Source: Alnus glutinosa (Eukaryota; Streptophyta; Magnoliopsida; Fagales; Betulaceae). Taken from it: a stretch of DNA of 64,000 nucleotides. Shown piece after piece: positions 22,878 to 34,577 of this stretch. The DNA lies in assembly GCF_958979055.1 (NCBI RefSeq), contig NC_084893.1, forward strand, positions 24,494,987-24,558,986, read 5' to 3'. Position 1 is the stretch's first letter; each line of letters starts with the position of its first letter. Under the pieces are notes generated by a model. It was not told the DNA's origin and searched no databases. It worked only from the letters and a program-made list of their open reading frames with translations. The translations under genes were made by a program, and so were the position numbers.

Positions 22878-24943
22878 TTATAGCCGGGAACGAAGAAAAA
22901 CTCTTTTCTTATCCGTTTTCAGAAGATCTGATTCCTTGTTGCCTTCATTTGGAATCTTCTTCAGAGGCTCTGGATCCTCTGATCCGTTGGCAGACTTGGC
23001 TGATATCTTATTTCCTTGCTCGACTTTATTCATGTCTTCCTGCATTAACTCCTTTGCTTGCAGCTCCTCCATTTCTAGTTTAAGATCTTCTGGTTTCTTC
23101 TTGTCATTTAAAGAGGGTGTCGGCCATTGACGCATGAATCCTTCCTGCACGATCTTATGCACTTTCTTCCTACCTGCAAGTGTTTAGTGTGAGAAGAGAG
23201 AATTTGAAGATTGGGAAACAGAAGTAATGGTATATGCCAATTTATGTCCTTGCTAATATTAAAACTAAAAAAACAGCAAATGAAGATGACTGACCATCTG
23301 TTCTCTAATCAACACAAGCAAATCCTTCCCATTTATCACTCTCTCATCTCTCTCACAGCTCAAAAAATCTTTCTGCACAGCTCAAAAAATCTGCGTCTCT
23401 CTCTTATCTGTCTCATTCAGAGATGAACAAACAGACTATTCATCATCCATTCTCAGAGCCCATTCTGCCCCGTGTTCTTATTCTTATTGTGTCTCCCCTC
23501 AGATCTTAGTTTTTTGCAAGATTTGGCATCTGGGTTTTGTTTCAGCCGGTGAGTTATGTGTGAATTTCGATCCAAGCTGGGATCTTTCTGTAAATTTGGT
23601 GTGGGATTTGGATCTTGTTATTCAAGTTCGTCTTTTTCAGGTTTTATTAATTCTGGGTTGAGCGAGCCTAAGATGACTGCTCCAGAGTGCTTAGCCCGTC
23701 AAGTCAGATCACCGTTGATGCCCCTGATGCCCTTGAGTGAGTGAAGGTGGGCATTTCTACCTGGGGTAAAGAAAATTTTAGGCAAGGGAGAGGCAAGAGG
23801 GGGCGTTTGTCCCTGCTGGCCTCACCCCTGCTCTCTAAAGGCAAAGGTGATCCCACAAAGGCATAAACCCATACTAAGATTTATTAGACCAAAAAAGTAT
23901 AACATCAACTCATTCCAGCTGATTGGGTTTCACCACATAAACCTTTCACTCTGTAAACAATCTTACAATTTTCGGAAACAAATTTTCATATTTTCCTCCC
24001 AGCCTCGTCCAGTCGTGTCCTATATTGCTTTCGAGACATGTATGCCAAAGCAAAGAAGGGGTTAATACAAAGAAGTCATAGAATTATTAACCAAAATTAT
24101 AATTAGCTGATATTAAAATATTAATTTAAATAATTAACTTTACAATTTCCCATATGTTTAAGTTTTTGGATAAGTTGGGATTTAACATGGAGTTGGAGCA
24201 AAAGCCATAAGTTTGAACCTTTCAAACTTGCCTATGTAATTTATTCATCATTTCAATTAAAATAGTTCATGTGTTATCTGGTACCATACATGAGGGGGAG
24301 CGTTAAATAATTAAGTTTAAGCTTAACATATTAAGATAACGGATGATTTAACGATAACTTGATGAAATCCATAACAATACAAACACAAAAGAAAGCAAAA
24401 CCGAAATTATAAGTGGGACATAATGGGATGGTTATGATCTAACAAAGATTGGGCTAGATTTAACAATGCAACGTGCGGTGCCTGAGAGGAGCTTTAGAGT
24501 CTATTATTGTCGGAAGACAGACTATACCGACAACAACCGGAATCCGCATGCACCTTAAAGACATGAATAGCAAATAATATGCATCTCTAAACAAGTTATC
24601 ACAAATATTTTTAACACTAATTACACATCACAATTAACTGCGAAAGCCGACCCCAATTCAAACCACTCATACCCATTTCATCTCATAGATATTTCAGGGA
24701 ATTAAACACAATAAGATTGTATGTTGATCAAAAATTTGAGGACCAAACAAACAAAACCCCAAAAAAATTGACATATTAGAGAAGGGACCAACCGGTATCG
24801 GCTTTGAGAGACTCCTCAACGGCGGAATCAACGGCGAACTTGCCGAGGCTCGTGAGGATCCGGCTAATCTTGTCGCGGCGGGCAGGGTCGGACGCGTGCT
24901 CTTTCCGCATACGATCTCCGTCAATTCTAACGGCGTCGGCCAT
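22878..24943 (-). CDS. Small charged conserved-looking protein, 2 exons, function unknown
   Basis: Exon 1 is 24943-24793 and starts MADAVRIDGDRMRKEHASDP, then ARRDKISRILTSLGKFAVDS, AVEESLKADT. Exon 2 is 23173-22878 and reads GRKKVHKIVQEGFMRQWPTP through EDLKLEMEELQAKELMQEDM to KRVFLRSRL-stop. Together they give 148 aa. The phase-1 junction is the only one that keeps the frame: the acceptor TTGCAG is good, the donor G|GTTGGT is weak. Composition is Lys/Glu-rich with a probable helix at the centre, no signal peptide and no membrane segment, so it is likely a soluble nuclear or cytosolic protein. Strong coding character of both exons supports a real gene, but I do not recognise the family. The 1.6-kb intron holds pyrimidine-rich sequence (23330-23410) that could be another gene's leader on the plus strand. 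Confidence 0.7.
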
Positions 24944-25043
24944 TTCCGTCACGGCAATAAGACCGGGATCGTTCCGATTTCCACACGGAGCGTAGCGGGC
25001 TGCAAATTGAGAGCGCTTTGTTTGTATGCGTATGTTGTCTGCT

Positions 25044-25910
25044 TTCTCCTTATATTATTTTCTCCGTTTGGTTTTTGGAAAATGTCATATTTACGACACT
25101 TATCCAAAAACCGTAGAACAACCCCTCACATGTTTTAAATGCTAAACTGTAATTTTATCAAACGTTTAATTGAATTTTAAAAAATTACTTTTTTAAATCA
25201 CATATTTTAAAATTGTTATTTTTAAATTGCATCTTTTAAAATCACAAATTCAAACGAACCCTAAAATTAGCCTAAAGGTGGATTACCAATATCACGTCAG
25301 GAGAAAGATACATAAAAGACGAGAATACCAAGTAGAATATCCCTTAAATTTTAGATGAATCAAATTCAATGGTGATCGTATGGGCTGTCCATGGCGACTT
25401 TGAAGGCTGTTGTTTTCATTAGGAAATTGAGAACGTCAATGGTAGAAGTAGAAAATGGAGCAGTGATACATGGGGGACAAACAACCGTCCCCATAACTCC
25501 ATTTTTTATTTTTAAAGTAAAAAAGTCAAGATTTGTCCTTTGATGGGACAAATTTATATTTTTTTTATTATTTAAATTAAAAAAAGAGTGATGAGAACAG
25601 TTGTTTGTCCCTTGTCTATCATTTTCTTAAAAGATGATGCTATTCTATGGTGCAGCTGTGCAGGCACTGCAGAAACATGAAAATAATGAGGCAAATATGA
25701 CCAATCGATTGAGGTTGCTGGTTGCCATAAGGGTGCTGAATTGTTTACAAAATTGAAAGATCGATCAATCATGTCAAAAAAGAGGCAAATAGAATTGCTC
25801 ATCGATTAGCTAAGAAATTAAAGCAATTTCCCTTATAAATAAACAAATTCATATAATCGAAGCCCTTCATAGGATTCCTCGATTGATTTAAAAAGAAAAA
25901 TGAGGAACAT
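25044..25910. other. Intergenic with hAT-MITE remnant, no gene
   Basis: At about 25145-25262 is one arm of a hAT-type MITE (AATCACAAATTCAAACGAACCCT at its right end; words like TTTTAAATCACATATTTTAA). It belongs to the same family as the complete copy at 45308-45626. The MITE at 25459 follows. No coding region is supported. Confidence 0.4.
25459..25622. mobile_element. Small MITE, GGGACAAACAACCGTCC arms
   Basis: GTGATACATGGGGGACAAAC at the left is mirrored by the reverse complement ATGATAGACAAGGGACAAAC at the right, giving arms of about 28 bp around an AT-rich core of AAAAAGT-type runs. A related single arm (GGGGACGAAAAACCGTCCC) lies at 22266. A clear target duplication was not found. Confidence 0.5.
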
Positions 25911-26432
25911 TTACACTAAATCTGAATTGATCTGGTATTGCAATAAACCTGAGGAAACAAAAAATACCAAGACATCGCTCAAAGGCCCAAGTATTCTTCT
26001 TAGCTTGCCGAGTTCTTCCTCTTCTTGAGGAGTAAAATCATTGTTGATGAATATTTTGCGTATATCCGCCTCCGGTTGCTTTCCATTGATCATGTCCGCA
26101 ACCCTCAGGCCTACGGCGCGGATCAAGTCATTGATACGGAGATAATTTGCAGCCACGAGAAGATCAAAGAGAACCGCCTCATCAACGTCAGATTCCAACT
26201 TATCGCGTTCGTCCTTGGACACCGTCTCGTCCACGTGCTTGATGCACCACTCTACCACCATCCCTAGGGTCTTGCTGTTCACCTTCGGCAACGGAATCGT
26301 GCAGTCATTGGCGCACGCGTAACCGATGACGTTCTTGATGGTTTCAAATTGCGCCGCCACAGCCTCTTCCACCTCGAAAGTTTTGTTATCGGAGCTCTTC
26401 AACTTCACAATTCTACCCTTCAACAAGGACAT
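25911..26432 (-). pseudogene. SKP1-like gene copy 1, C-terminus frameshifted
   Basis: A single exon of 173 aa starts at ATG 26432 (MSLLKGRIVKLKSSDNKTFE). SKP1 proteins link F-box proteins to cullin 1 in SCF ubiquitin ligases. The N-terminal POZ fold is recognisable (FEVEEAVAAQFETIKNVIG, IPLPKVNSKTL, VEWCIKHVDE), as are LLVAANYLRINDLI, VADMINGKQPEADIRKIFIN and NDFTPQEEEE. The family ending (R-x-EN-x-WAFE) is missing in this frame and replaced by an unrelated 28-residue tail (LGKLRRILGP...NSDLV). The DNA for NTWAFE is still present one base out of frame, so a small indel just before it changed the end, and the old stop has also become a sense codon. It differs from the two close copies at 30 and 37 kb through most of its length. 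A TATATATAA lies about 66 bp upstream (26498-26506). It could still make a protein, but F-box binding would be impaired. Confidence 0.75.
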
Positions 26433-26664
26433 GATGGTCAAATACACGCAAGAAAAAAACTGTAAGAGAAGTGCATGGAAGAAGAAGTAAAAGGTGGTTA
26501 TATATAAAAAAAGTCTTCCTAATCCTTCTTAAAAGAAGGTTTTTGTTTATTGTTTATTTATTTGTTTTGTTTTGTTTCTTTTCTTTCTTGGTCCTTGTTG
26601 GAAAAGGATTTGATTACGTGAGTTATGAAAGTTTTATATTTAAATGAAATTTCTAAAAACATTG

Positions 26665-26707
<43 letters not shown>

Positions 26708-26863
26708 TTTTCCAAAAGATAAAGCATGTTTGGGTACTACTCAAGTTTTATTTTTTATTTTTAATTTTGTCTCAAATTTTTTAGATTATCTAAACATAAT
26801 TTTAAAAGACAAATTTTATCAGTATTTACAATTTTAAATATAGTAAAAAAATAGTAGAATATA

Positions 26864-27377
26864 GGGAAAAGTACATATACCACCCTTTATTGTTAATGTG
26901 CCATAAACTATTAATTGTGTCAATGTTCTTCATAAACTATTAAAATATGTCAATGTCCCCTTTAAAGCCAACAAAAATAATCCTAAAATAGCTTCAATAA
27001 GATAAATATATACTTTAAATTCGAGGAAAAAAAAACTAAAACTAATATTTTTTTAAAGTAAAAAAATGATTTTTTTTTTAAAAAGATTGAAAAAAAAAAT
27101 TAAAAACAAGAAAAATGAAAATTCATGGGGTAGCCCAAACTGAAATTATATAAAACAAAATCTAAAAAATAAATTTTCTGTTTTTTTTTTTTTTTACTTT
27201 ATTTTTAAAAAAATATTTGTTTTTAAGAATTTTTATAATTTTATGAAGAGTATTTTTGTCATTGTGGGGCACATTGACATTGTTTTGTAGTTTATGAGAT
27301 ACATTGACACAATTGATAGTTTAAGGAGCACATTGATAATTGGGTGGTAATTTAAAAGGAGTATGTGTAATTTTCTC
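26864..27377. mobile_element. Mutator-like long-TIR MITE, 514 bp, 9-bp TSD
   Basis: The left arm (GGGAAAAGTACATATACCAC, then CATAAACTATTAATTGTGTC) is mirrored by the right arm (GACACAATTGATAGTTTAAG ... GTATGTGTAATTTTCTC) over about 120 bp. Perfect 9-bp direct repeats TAGAATATA flank it (26855-26863, 27378-27386). The core is A/T homopolymer-rich with no coding frame. Non-autonomous Mutator-type element. Confidence 0.85.
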
Positions 27378-27386
27378 TAGAATATA

Positions 27387-28449
27387 ATACAAAAAAATCA
27401 CACATCCAAAAAAACCCGAGATAATTGGCCAGTTTTCAAACGACTTTTAAAATACTTTCATCAGTATTTGAGTATAAAATTCATTAAACTAACCATAATA
27501 ATTCCTTGCGCTTTTCAATAGAAAAAAAATGGAGATTTAGAAGTCGATACTTTAAATAATGAATTGAAAACTGAAAACGGAATTAACATACATATGTAAA
27601 GTAGCTTTTGAAAGAAATAACCCAAATAACCCAGCCCATCGGGTTTTCATACCGGTTTGGTCCAGCCCTTTGACCCGATCCATTGGGTTCGACCTGATCC
27701 ACCAAGTTTTAGACTAAATCGGTCTTGCGAATAACCTGGTCCACCAAGTTTTGACTCTTAACCCGGTCCAAATCCAAGCCCAACCAATTATGCCCACTTG
27801 CAGCCATCACCATCAACCAGCAACCACAGTCCTCCAGCAGCCACTGCTATCCTCCACCGCCCACCAACGTACAACCATCACTGTCAACCGGCAGCAACCA
27901 CCCTCCTCTAGCACCCACCACCGGCCACCAACATCGATGGTACTCGCATGAGTTTTTGGGGTATGATAATATATAAGGTTTCATAATACACTGAAGAGAT
28001 GAAAGATATAGAAATAAAGATATATATGTAGGTTTTAGTCTTATATATATGCTACATCTTTTATTTGATTATTTGAATGTATAAGAGGCTCTGTCTATAG
28101 AACTGTAAAGATGATTTGAATATTTTGAAATACACAAATCCCTTAAATTAAGGTAATTAAATCCCTTAATTTAGGGTAACCAAATCATCATTTATCATAA
28201 AAGATTTCAATCCTTATCAATATACTCTTTAAAATAAAATTTTGAACGACTCCAATTTTTATTTTTATTTATTTTTGTCTCCACCTAACCTAAAATTGTA
28301 GTTCCTGTTCAAAGAACATCTTTTGGAACTTTTTTCCACCCAATTCCAGCTGCATGTATTTGTGCAAATGACCCCTAAAGTGTCATACATCACAATCAAA
28401 AAAAGCAAACGCTAACCAAGTGCAACCAATACTTGATGAGCGAACATAC
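27387..28449. other. Intergenic, one Pro/His-codon-rich patch, no gene
   Basis: At 27640-27950 the sequence is pyrimidine-rich (GACCCGATCC, CCACCAAGTTTT twice, then CACCATCAACC-type triplets). It gives an open frame of 66 aa of Pro/His/Gln low complexity, with no sign of real coding. The CCACCAAGTTTT words repeat about 50 bp apart. The rest is AT-rich. Confidence 0.35.
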
Positions 28450-29452
28450 CTCTCATTTTTCTTTTTTCTTTTTTTTCCTAATTGAATAAGAAAAGTGTTA
28501 CAAGAGAGGTTCCTTCCCGCTTCGGATCCGAATGGAAAAATGAATGGATGATTCTAAAAACGAAAAATGGGGTGGGTTCCCTAACAACAGACCCAACACA
28601 AACTAAAACAGTGCCGAAATAATTATAAAAAATAAGAAATTAATCAAACAAGTGACATAGTTCTCTCAAAGGGCCATACAAGGCGGTTATATAAGCAAAA
28701 ATGGGCACTGATTAAGGCAAACATATCTGAACCCCCACTTAGAACCAGCACCAACGACTAGAAAGAGGCTGAAACTGAATATGCATTGTCGTAGTCCATT
28801 GTAGAGATTGTAACAAAGAGATGAACCAACACAAATTCGATTACAAAAGTCTCTACGATAAGATCAAATCGCCTAAAAGCTGGGAGACAGCAACCCACAT
28901 AATAAACAAGCAGCAAAATACTAAAAGAGTTGCAAAACACAAGGAAAATAAAAATACATGAAAAAAAAAAAAAAAAAGAAGTAAAAAGGCCCATTGAGCA
29001 GCAGCTTGACCAGAGAAGGGGGCGAAAGGAGATCGGCGGGTGAGCTTCTAGCAGCAGGTAATAGGACACGCGGCTGCGCGTGGTGACTAGAAGAAGGTGG
29101 TGATGGCATCGACGGAAAGCGATGAGGCAGGAGAAGACCCTGGTGAAGTGGGTCTAAGCTTAGGAGGAATAGAGGCCGACAGATTTGGCTTGGAAAAAGT
29201 AGAGCTGAGAGCAGCGCGATTGTAGGGGGTGGATCGAGAAAGAAAGAACGGCAGCCCCGCTGCTCAGGTGAAAAAAAATGAGAACCGGAGACGGACAGGG
29301 AAGGAAAATGACCGCACTAAGTGGAGGGAAAGAGGGGAAGAGGGAGAAAGCACTGTCTCTCCATCCTCCCCCAAAAAGAGAAGAGCTAGAAAAATGAAGA
29401 AAAAAAATGGCTGCTCTCAGTAGAGAGAGAGAGAGAGAGAGAGAAGAGAGGT
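28450..29452 (-). mobile_element. LINE-like retroposon, minus strand, internally deleted
   Basis: The left edge is a poly-T/pyrimidine tract (28457-28477) that on the minus strand is a poly(A)-like tail after CACTTTTCTTATTCAATTAG. The right end is a GC-richer leader with a (CT)n start (the GA run 29421-29443), CTCTTTTTGGGGGAGGATGG and a Pro/Ser-rich frame. At about 1 kb it has a 5' UTR-like and a 3' UTR-like part but no reverse transcriptase, so it would be a non-autonomous deletion derivative. The element at 34578-35300 has the same architecture. Confidence 0.45.
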
Positions 29453-29735
29453 TTTTTGGTCACCAAGCCTCCCGAAGCAAAGAATTGAAACATACTTGGT
29501 TATCATGTTTGCAAGATAATCTGTCATAGCAACTTGTAGGACTTCGATCAATGTCCTTTAAATCTCCCAAATGAATTAGCATCCAACAATATCAATGTAT
29601 TTCGAAAACAATGATAAAGATTTAGGGAATTATACAAGGTAAAAATACTATAGGAATTATAAAGAAGCCTGGTTCTTTTCAATATTTGCAGTCCCACAAT
29701 TGAAACCTTCAATTTTGGATTAAAGAAGCCTGGTG

Positions 29736-29782
<47 letters not shown>

Positions 29783-30054
29783 AAAAGCGCTTGCATAGAT
29801 CATAATGACCAAGTATTAAACCAGAAGATTTAGAAGCTAATTTAAGAAGCTAAATCTTTATTGATAGATCGGGTGCGTTACATATATATATATATCCCCA
29901 TAAAGCCAGATCGAAAAGACAACTTCATCAGTTGCTAACATGCATGGAAAAGAAAAATCCGATCCCTAAGAAACAAAGAGAAACCGAAAAAGACACAAAC
30001 ACCTTTATTCAACCCTAAACTATAGAAATCAATAACTAAACCCTAAGACGTACG

Positions 30055-30516
30055 TCAGTCAAAGGCCCAAGCATTCTCCAGGCGGATTTCTTCCTCTTCT
30101 TCAGGAGTGAAATCATTCTTGATGTTAAATATTCTGCGTATTTCTTCCGGTTTTTTTCCTTTAATCATGTCAGCAACCCTCTGCAATACTCGGTCCAACA
30201 AGCCCTTGACATTGAGAAAGTTTGCAGCCATTAGCAGACCATAGAGATCCGCCTGATCAAGGTCAAGAAAGTCAGCTTCGTACTTGTTGAGTTCGTCCCC
30301 GGTGACTGTCTCGTCCACATGCTTCTTGCACCACCCCAACACCATCTCTAGGATCTTGCCGTTCACGTTTGGCAATGGAATCGTGTCGTTAGCGCACCCG
30401 TCATCAACCATGTTCTTGAGGGTTTCAGACTGCACGGCCACAGCCTCTTCCACCTCGAAAGTCTTATTATCCGAGCTCTCCAACTTCACAATTTTGTTAC
30501 TCTTCGACGACGACAT
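30055..30516 (-). CDS. SKP1-like protein (SCF ubiquitin ligase adaptor), copy 2
   Basis: A single exon of 153 aa, the normal SKP1 length. SKP1-type proteins bridge the F-box motif of substrate receptors and cullin 1 (RBX1-CUL1 core) in nucleus and cytosol. Order of motifs: KIVKLESSDNKTFEVEEAVA, DTIPLPNVNGKILEMVLGWC with KKHVDE, LYGLLMAANFLNVKGLLD, VADMIKGKKPEEIRRIFNI, KNDFTPEEEEE and the C-terminal LENAWAFD. The ending is complete, so F-box binding is plausible. The linker after KKHVDE is short compared with Arabidopsis ASK1. A TATATATTT-type TATA motif lies about 100 bp upstream on the minus strand (about 30615). It is nearly identical to the copy at 37752; differences are a few residues such as ADLY/EVLY and WAFD/WAFE. 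Confidence 0.93.
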   Translation of the reverse strand: MSSSKSNKIVKLESSDNKTFEVEEAVAVQSETLKNMVDDGCANDTIPLPNVNGKILEMVLGWCKKHVDETVTGDELNKYEADFLDLDQADLYGLLMAANFLNVKGLLDRVLQRVADMIKGKKPEEIRRIFNIKNDFTPEEEEEIRLENAWAFD

Positions 30517-31155
30517 GATCGATATTTAAGAGTATATTGATCAAGCAAAACTCAAGAGAACTGGAAGACAATATATGTTTCTTGATTGGATGTTGAATAA
30601 TGATGAAAAGAGTGGAAATATATATGTGTTTTTGCGTGAGTTTGGTGTCCTAGTAAGAAACGAATTACTAGTCCTCCTTGGATAAGGTTTTTATTTGAAA
30701 AAACCAAAGGTGAATTTTACCCGGCTGGGAGTTTTGTGGGTACCTTCAATTATCTTTCAAGTATGATTAAATAATTAAATTTATATTTTGTTATCCGTTT
30801 AAGTTTTTTAGAGAATGTAATGATTTATTGGTATAGTAAGAGCAGAGATTCTGAGTTTTAACTTTGTATTTTTTATTTACTTTCTATTTCAATTAAATAT
30901 TTTACATGTTGAGTCTTACCTACTAAAAGGAAATTTGAACACACACGTGAAAAGAGTGTTAAAATATGATTAAATAATTAAATTTATCTTTTCTTATTAA
31001 CTTACATTTTTCAGACAATTGATAATTTAACATAGGTTAATTACTTCGGCATCCAATCAGTTTGGGCTAAATAGAAAGATAAAAGTTGAGCCTACCTTTA
31101 TATTTGAATGAAATTTATGAGAATCATTAAGCATTTTATTTTAACGATAATTAAA

Positions 31156-31156
<1 letters not shown>

Positions 31157-31236
<80 letters not shown>
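31157..31236. repeat. (TA)n microsatellite
   Basis: About 40 TA units inside the duplicated SKP1 segment; the partner segment has only ATATATATACA at the same place. Confidence 0.9.
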
Positions 31237-31239
<3 letters not shown>

Positions 31240-31754
31240 GTGACCATAACGTTCATCATTAGTTTTTTGAAACCATAAAATTTGGGTTATTTTTTTTCCT
31301 GGCCCTTAACAATAGAACATATATCATGGCACAATATATAAGTTAATAAACAATCCCATGAGCTGGTCAATACAGAATTAAGGGTTAATTACGTTTACAC
31401 TTCACAAACTACCAATCGTGATACGTACAGACCTCCCTTGAGTTCAACTATTAATCATCGGCAAAATAAATAAATTTAAATAAAAATATTTTGTTATCTG
31501 AGCGCGTTATAATGGACATATAATCTTTATCACAAGCTATATATATATGTGCATTTTTTTTTTTTAAAATCTAATTAATATGCCGATTTTGCCCTCGTTA
31601 CGGACGATGGATTGATCGATCGATGTATCCTGCCACCGGTGAACGTGAAATGCCCTTATTAACCCCCATTCTCTCCTCAAATGACGTTAGATATTATCCC
31701 TGGTAACTAACGAAAAGTCGATGTTGTCCCTTAGTAAATGTTTATCGATTAATA

Positions 31755-31897
31755 GGAAAATGTTAGATTTACAACACCAATACAACAACTGCACAACAAA
31801 CCCTCACATGAGGGTGGGCTCCAGTGTGTGGGGCCCACCCTCATGTGAGGGGTTGTTGTGCAGTTGTTGTGATGATGTAGTGTAAAAATCAAATCCC
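31755..31897. mobile_element. Mutator-like MITE a, 143 bp, 9-bp TSD
   Basis: A near-complete foldback: AACAACTGCACAACAAACCC on the left pairs with GGGGTTGTTGTGCAGTTGTT on the right, with the centre CCCTCATGTGAGGG-like. Direct repeats CGATTAATA at 31746-31754 and 31898-31906 are perfect. The right TSD overlaps the left TSD of the next element by three bases. Confidence 0.8.
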
Positions 31898-31912
31898 CGA
31901 TTAATATATGAC

Positions 31913-32284
31913 GAGAAATGATCCCTACACTCATTTCTCACAACAGCCCCACAACAAGCTGATGTGGCTGGTAATATTTTATTATTTTTTTACAAAAAGA
32001 AAAGAAAACAAAACAAAAAAAATAATAAAATATTGAGTAATGTTTCTTACACAACTCTCACACAACTTTTGCACAACTCTAACTACTTTTTGTTATGATC
32101 AACCATTGGATTTGTTTTTCAACATGTGGGTCCTAAATATTCAATGGCTGATTTTAAAAGAAAGTTGTTAGAGTTGTGTAAAAGTTGTACAAAAATTGTG
32201 CAAGAAACATTACTCTAAAATATTATCAGCCACGTCAGCTTGTTGTGGGGCTGTTGTGAGAAATGAGTGTAGGGATAATTTCTC
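31913..32284. mobile_element. Mutator-like MITE b (outer), 9-bp TSD
   Basis: The arms GAGAAATGATCCCTACACTC / GAGTGTAGGGATAATTTCTC continue inward through CACAACAGCCCCACAACAAG, about 70 bp in all. Perfect target repeats ATATATGAC lie at 31904-31912 and 32285-32293. The element was split by MITE c at 32035. Confidence 0.88.
32035..32215. mobile_element. Mutator-like MITE c, nested in MITE b, 9-bp TSD
   Basis: GAGTAATGTTTCTTACACAA on the left mirrors TTGTGCAAGAAACATTACTC on the right, with inner arms TTAGAGTTGTG. It is flanked by perfect TAAAATATT repeats (32026-32034 and 32216-32224), both inside MITE b, which proves the order of insertion (b before c). 181 bp, non-coding. Confidence 0.88.
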
Positions 32285-32293
32285 ATATATGAC

Positions 32294-33892
32294 CCATCGT
32301 CTTTTAGAGGACTTGACACAAACTAAGTTTTTTTTGTACTCTTCGCGAATTGACAAAATTTCTCTTTAGCTCCTCAATTAACTGATTCTTTTCCGGCGAT
32401 TCTTCCTCCTACCGCTTCCTTTCCCGTGACGGCTTCTCCTCTATCCTCCAACTCACATGAACCACAAAACGGTGCTGCATTTTTTGCTGTGTGGCCGACC
32501 GAAATCAATTTTTCTCTGACCTGTACGTTCAAGCGTACATGTTATTTAGAGTATTAGCACTAGCTTTCTTAAATTTCTTTACCTTCCCTACATCTTCTTA
32601 TACTTATTAATTATTTGAAATTTTATTTAATAAATGTATTTGTCATATTAAAAAGCCATCTGCTCAACTTGATTTAATGGTTCGGTTGTACTAATATTGA
32701 CCATTATTCTCCTGGTTGATAGTCGGTACAATTTTGATAACTAAGCTATTAATAGGGTAAATATGATTCACATATCATATAATCTTTAACAAAAAAAAAA
32801 ACAAAAACAAAAAAACAGATGCAATGGATAGTGGCTGAAGCAACCATCCATTAAAAATTATATCGTACCAATTGTACTTGGAAAAAGTGTAAAAATCTTA
32901 TGATTAAAAAAAAATATAATAATTCAAGAAAACCTCATAACTAACAAATGCCTTATGGCTTTGTTTAGTAATAGGTGGAGCACATATTTCTCGTTGAAAA
33001 AAAAAAAAGTTGTCTTTTTTTTTTCATTAAAAATGTTTTGGACATGCTTTTTAGTATTCTCTTGTTCTTCTTTTATCATTCTTTGTTGATGTGGCATTGT
33101 CAAAGAAAAAAAAAATTAATGGAGAATTGACAATGCAACATCAACTGAGAATGATAGAAAAATAATAAGAGAATATGATCTACGGATTCGGCTTCCATGC
33201 TGTTGTTTTAAAAACTGCAATCTGCTGTAGTTTTAAAGAACAGTCATGTCCAACATGCAGCTCCTCTGCTCTGCACATTCTTAAACAGGGTCGAACAGAG
33301 TGGCAACCCAAATCTTTAATTTTACTTAGTCCATGGTTAAACCATGTTAATTATAGATCAATGATGCACAATGAATTCAAGCGTATGATTTTGATGGCCG
33401 GTGGAAGCAACTGAAATTTGGAGGAGGCTAGTTTCCATTGTCTCAAACACCACTTAGGATATATATAGTCAATAGATACATAACACTGCCGTACCTGATT
33501 GAACTAGTGGAGTTTCAACCAATAAGCCGAATCGTCATGATCTACCTCACACCAATGGCTATGATGACGGTTTCAGATTTGATTGGTGTTTTTAGGGATT
33601 TAGATTATGAAGAAATTTTATGGGCGTGGGTTGAGTTGAGTCCAAAGCAGGCATGGGATTGGTCAATATAAACTTTATAAATGATTATAAGAAGTTCTAA
33701 TTGTGACTAGTCATTATGAGATATTGTAGGGAAACGATTTGGTTTAAGAGTTGCCAAAAAAAACTACAAGATATATGTTATAATTTTTCAACAATCCAAA
33801 TTAATCCCATTCTCTTTCTGATAGAAAATTTAGAATTAAATCTGCAGCGTTAAAAAAACTACAACACATATATTATAGTTTTTCTTATAACT
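32294..33892. other. Intergenic, one MITE and inverted array fragment, no gene
   Basis: It holds a MITE-like hairpin at 33053-33177 (arms TATTCTCTTGTTCTTCTTTT and its imperfect complement). It also holds an inverted fragment at 33182-33240 (ATTCGGCTTCCATGCTGTTG) of a sequence found in direct orientation at 39790-39875 and 51865-51945. A MITE arm of the array unit lies at 33735-33890. Open frames at 33175 and 33438 are not conserved coding sequence. Confidence 0.45.
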
Positions 33893-34104
33893 TCAGAATC
33901 TTAAACAACGAGGAGCAAAAGACCAAAACCAATGAATATCAAACATGATCTCTTGTTTATGATCAGGGGTAGAGAGAAGGCTACTCAGAACACGAGAGGG
34001 TTGGAGAGATGGAGGGAAAGCTCTATCAGCATTTAATACAATTAGAAAGAGCATAAGCAAAATCATTGTCGTCACCAAAAGTCTCTTAAACCTAATGCTA
34101 CCAT
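33893..34104 (-). pseudogene. SCR peptide gene copy 1, truncated
   Basis: This is the left-most member of the small secreted cysteine-rich family described at 35337. The start region (ATG complement at 34102-34104) carries a one-base loss, so the family frame is only open from an inner Met (MVTTMILLMLFLIVLNADRA...). The 3' end stops after the second conserved Cys region (FAPRCLRF-stop), because everything after it is deleted. Compared with the copy at 40.0-40.4 kb, about 350 bp are gone. The join sits in a shared TCTTATA word, a microhomology deletion. The upstream promoter-like block (CGATCGATCTCTTGGATTTT) is kept. Confidence 0.7.
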
Positions 34105-34577
34105 TGCTTTTCCCTACTCGATCGATCTCTTGGATTTTGTTATTTGATTGTTGAAGATAAATTCATTATTTATATGGAGTAAACCCTTTCCCATACAAGA
34201 GCTTTTGGATAATCTTGAAATAAATATATATACCTGAATCTTTTACAACTTTTATAATTTTTTCTTAGAAAAATATACAAAAGGGTATTTTGGGAATTTG
34301 ATGGTTGAAATTGGAAAAAATAAAAAATAAATAAAAAATAAAAAATTGAATGGATACCTTAAATTGATACTTTTTAAAGTTTGAGTACATTTTCTAAAAA
34401 ATGATGAAAGATCAGGGATTATAAGTAAAGTTCTTCCATTATAAATTGTACGTAGTTATCAAAATATTTTAAATTGACAATTGAATTGGTAAAACCGTGA
34501 ATCAATGGCTTTTCGGTTCGGTATTTATATTATACTAGCTAGATATACAATAAAACTATTGAGGACATATTGAATTG

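Larger units (their letters stand above)
29640..31345. repeat. Segmental duplication, copy 1 (with SKP1-like gene 2)
   Basis: This block and 37216-39172 align through GAATTATAAAGAAGCCTGGTT, the shared SKP1-like gene, its upstream region, CAGTTTGGGCTAAATAGAAAG and TTTTTTTCCTGGCCCTTAA. They differ mainly in microsatellites (the TA tract at 31157 is almost absent from the partner) and small indels. The gene bodies are nearly identical, so the duplication is recent. Confidence 0.85.

Noticed and set aside
22516-23130. 204-aa plus-strand frame
   Set aside because: It is the antisense shadow of exon 2 of the minus-strand two-exon gene, which has better codon character and splice sites.
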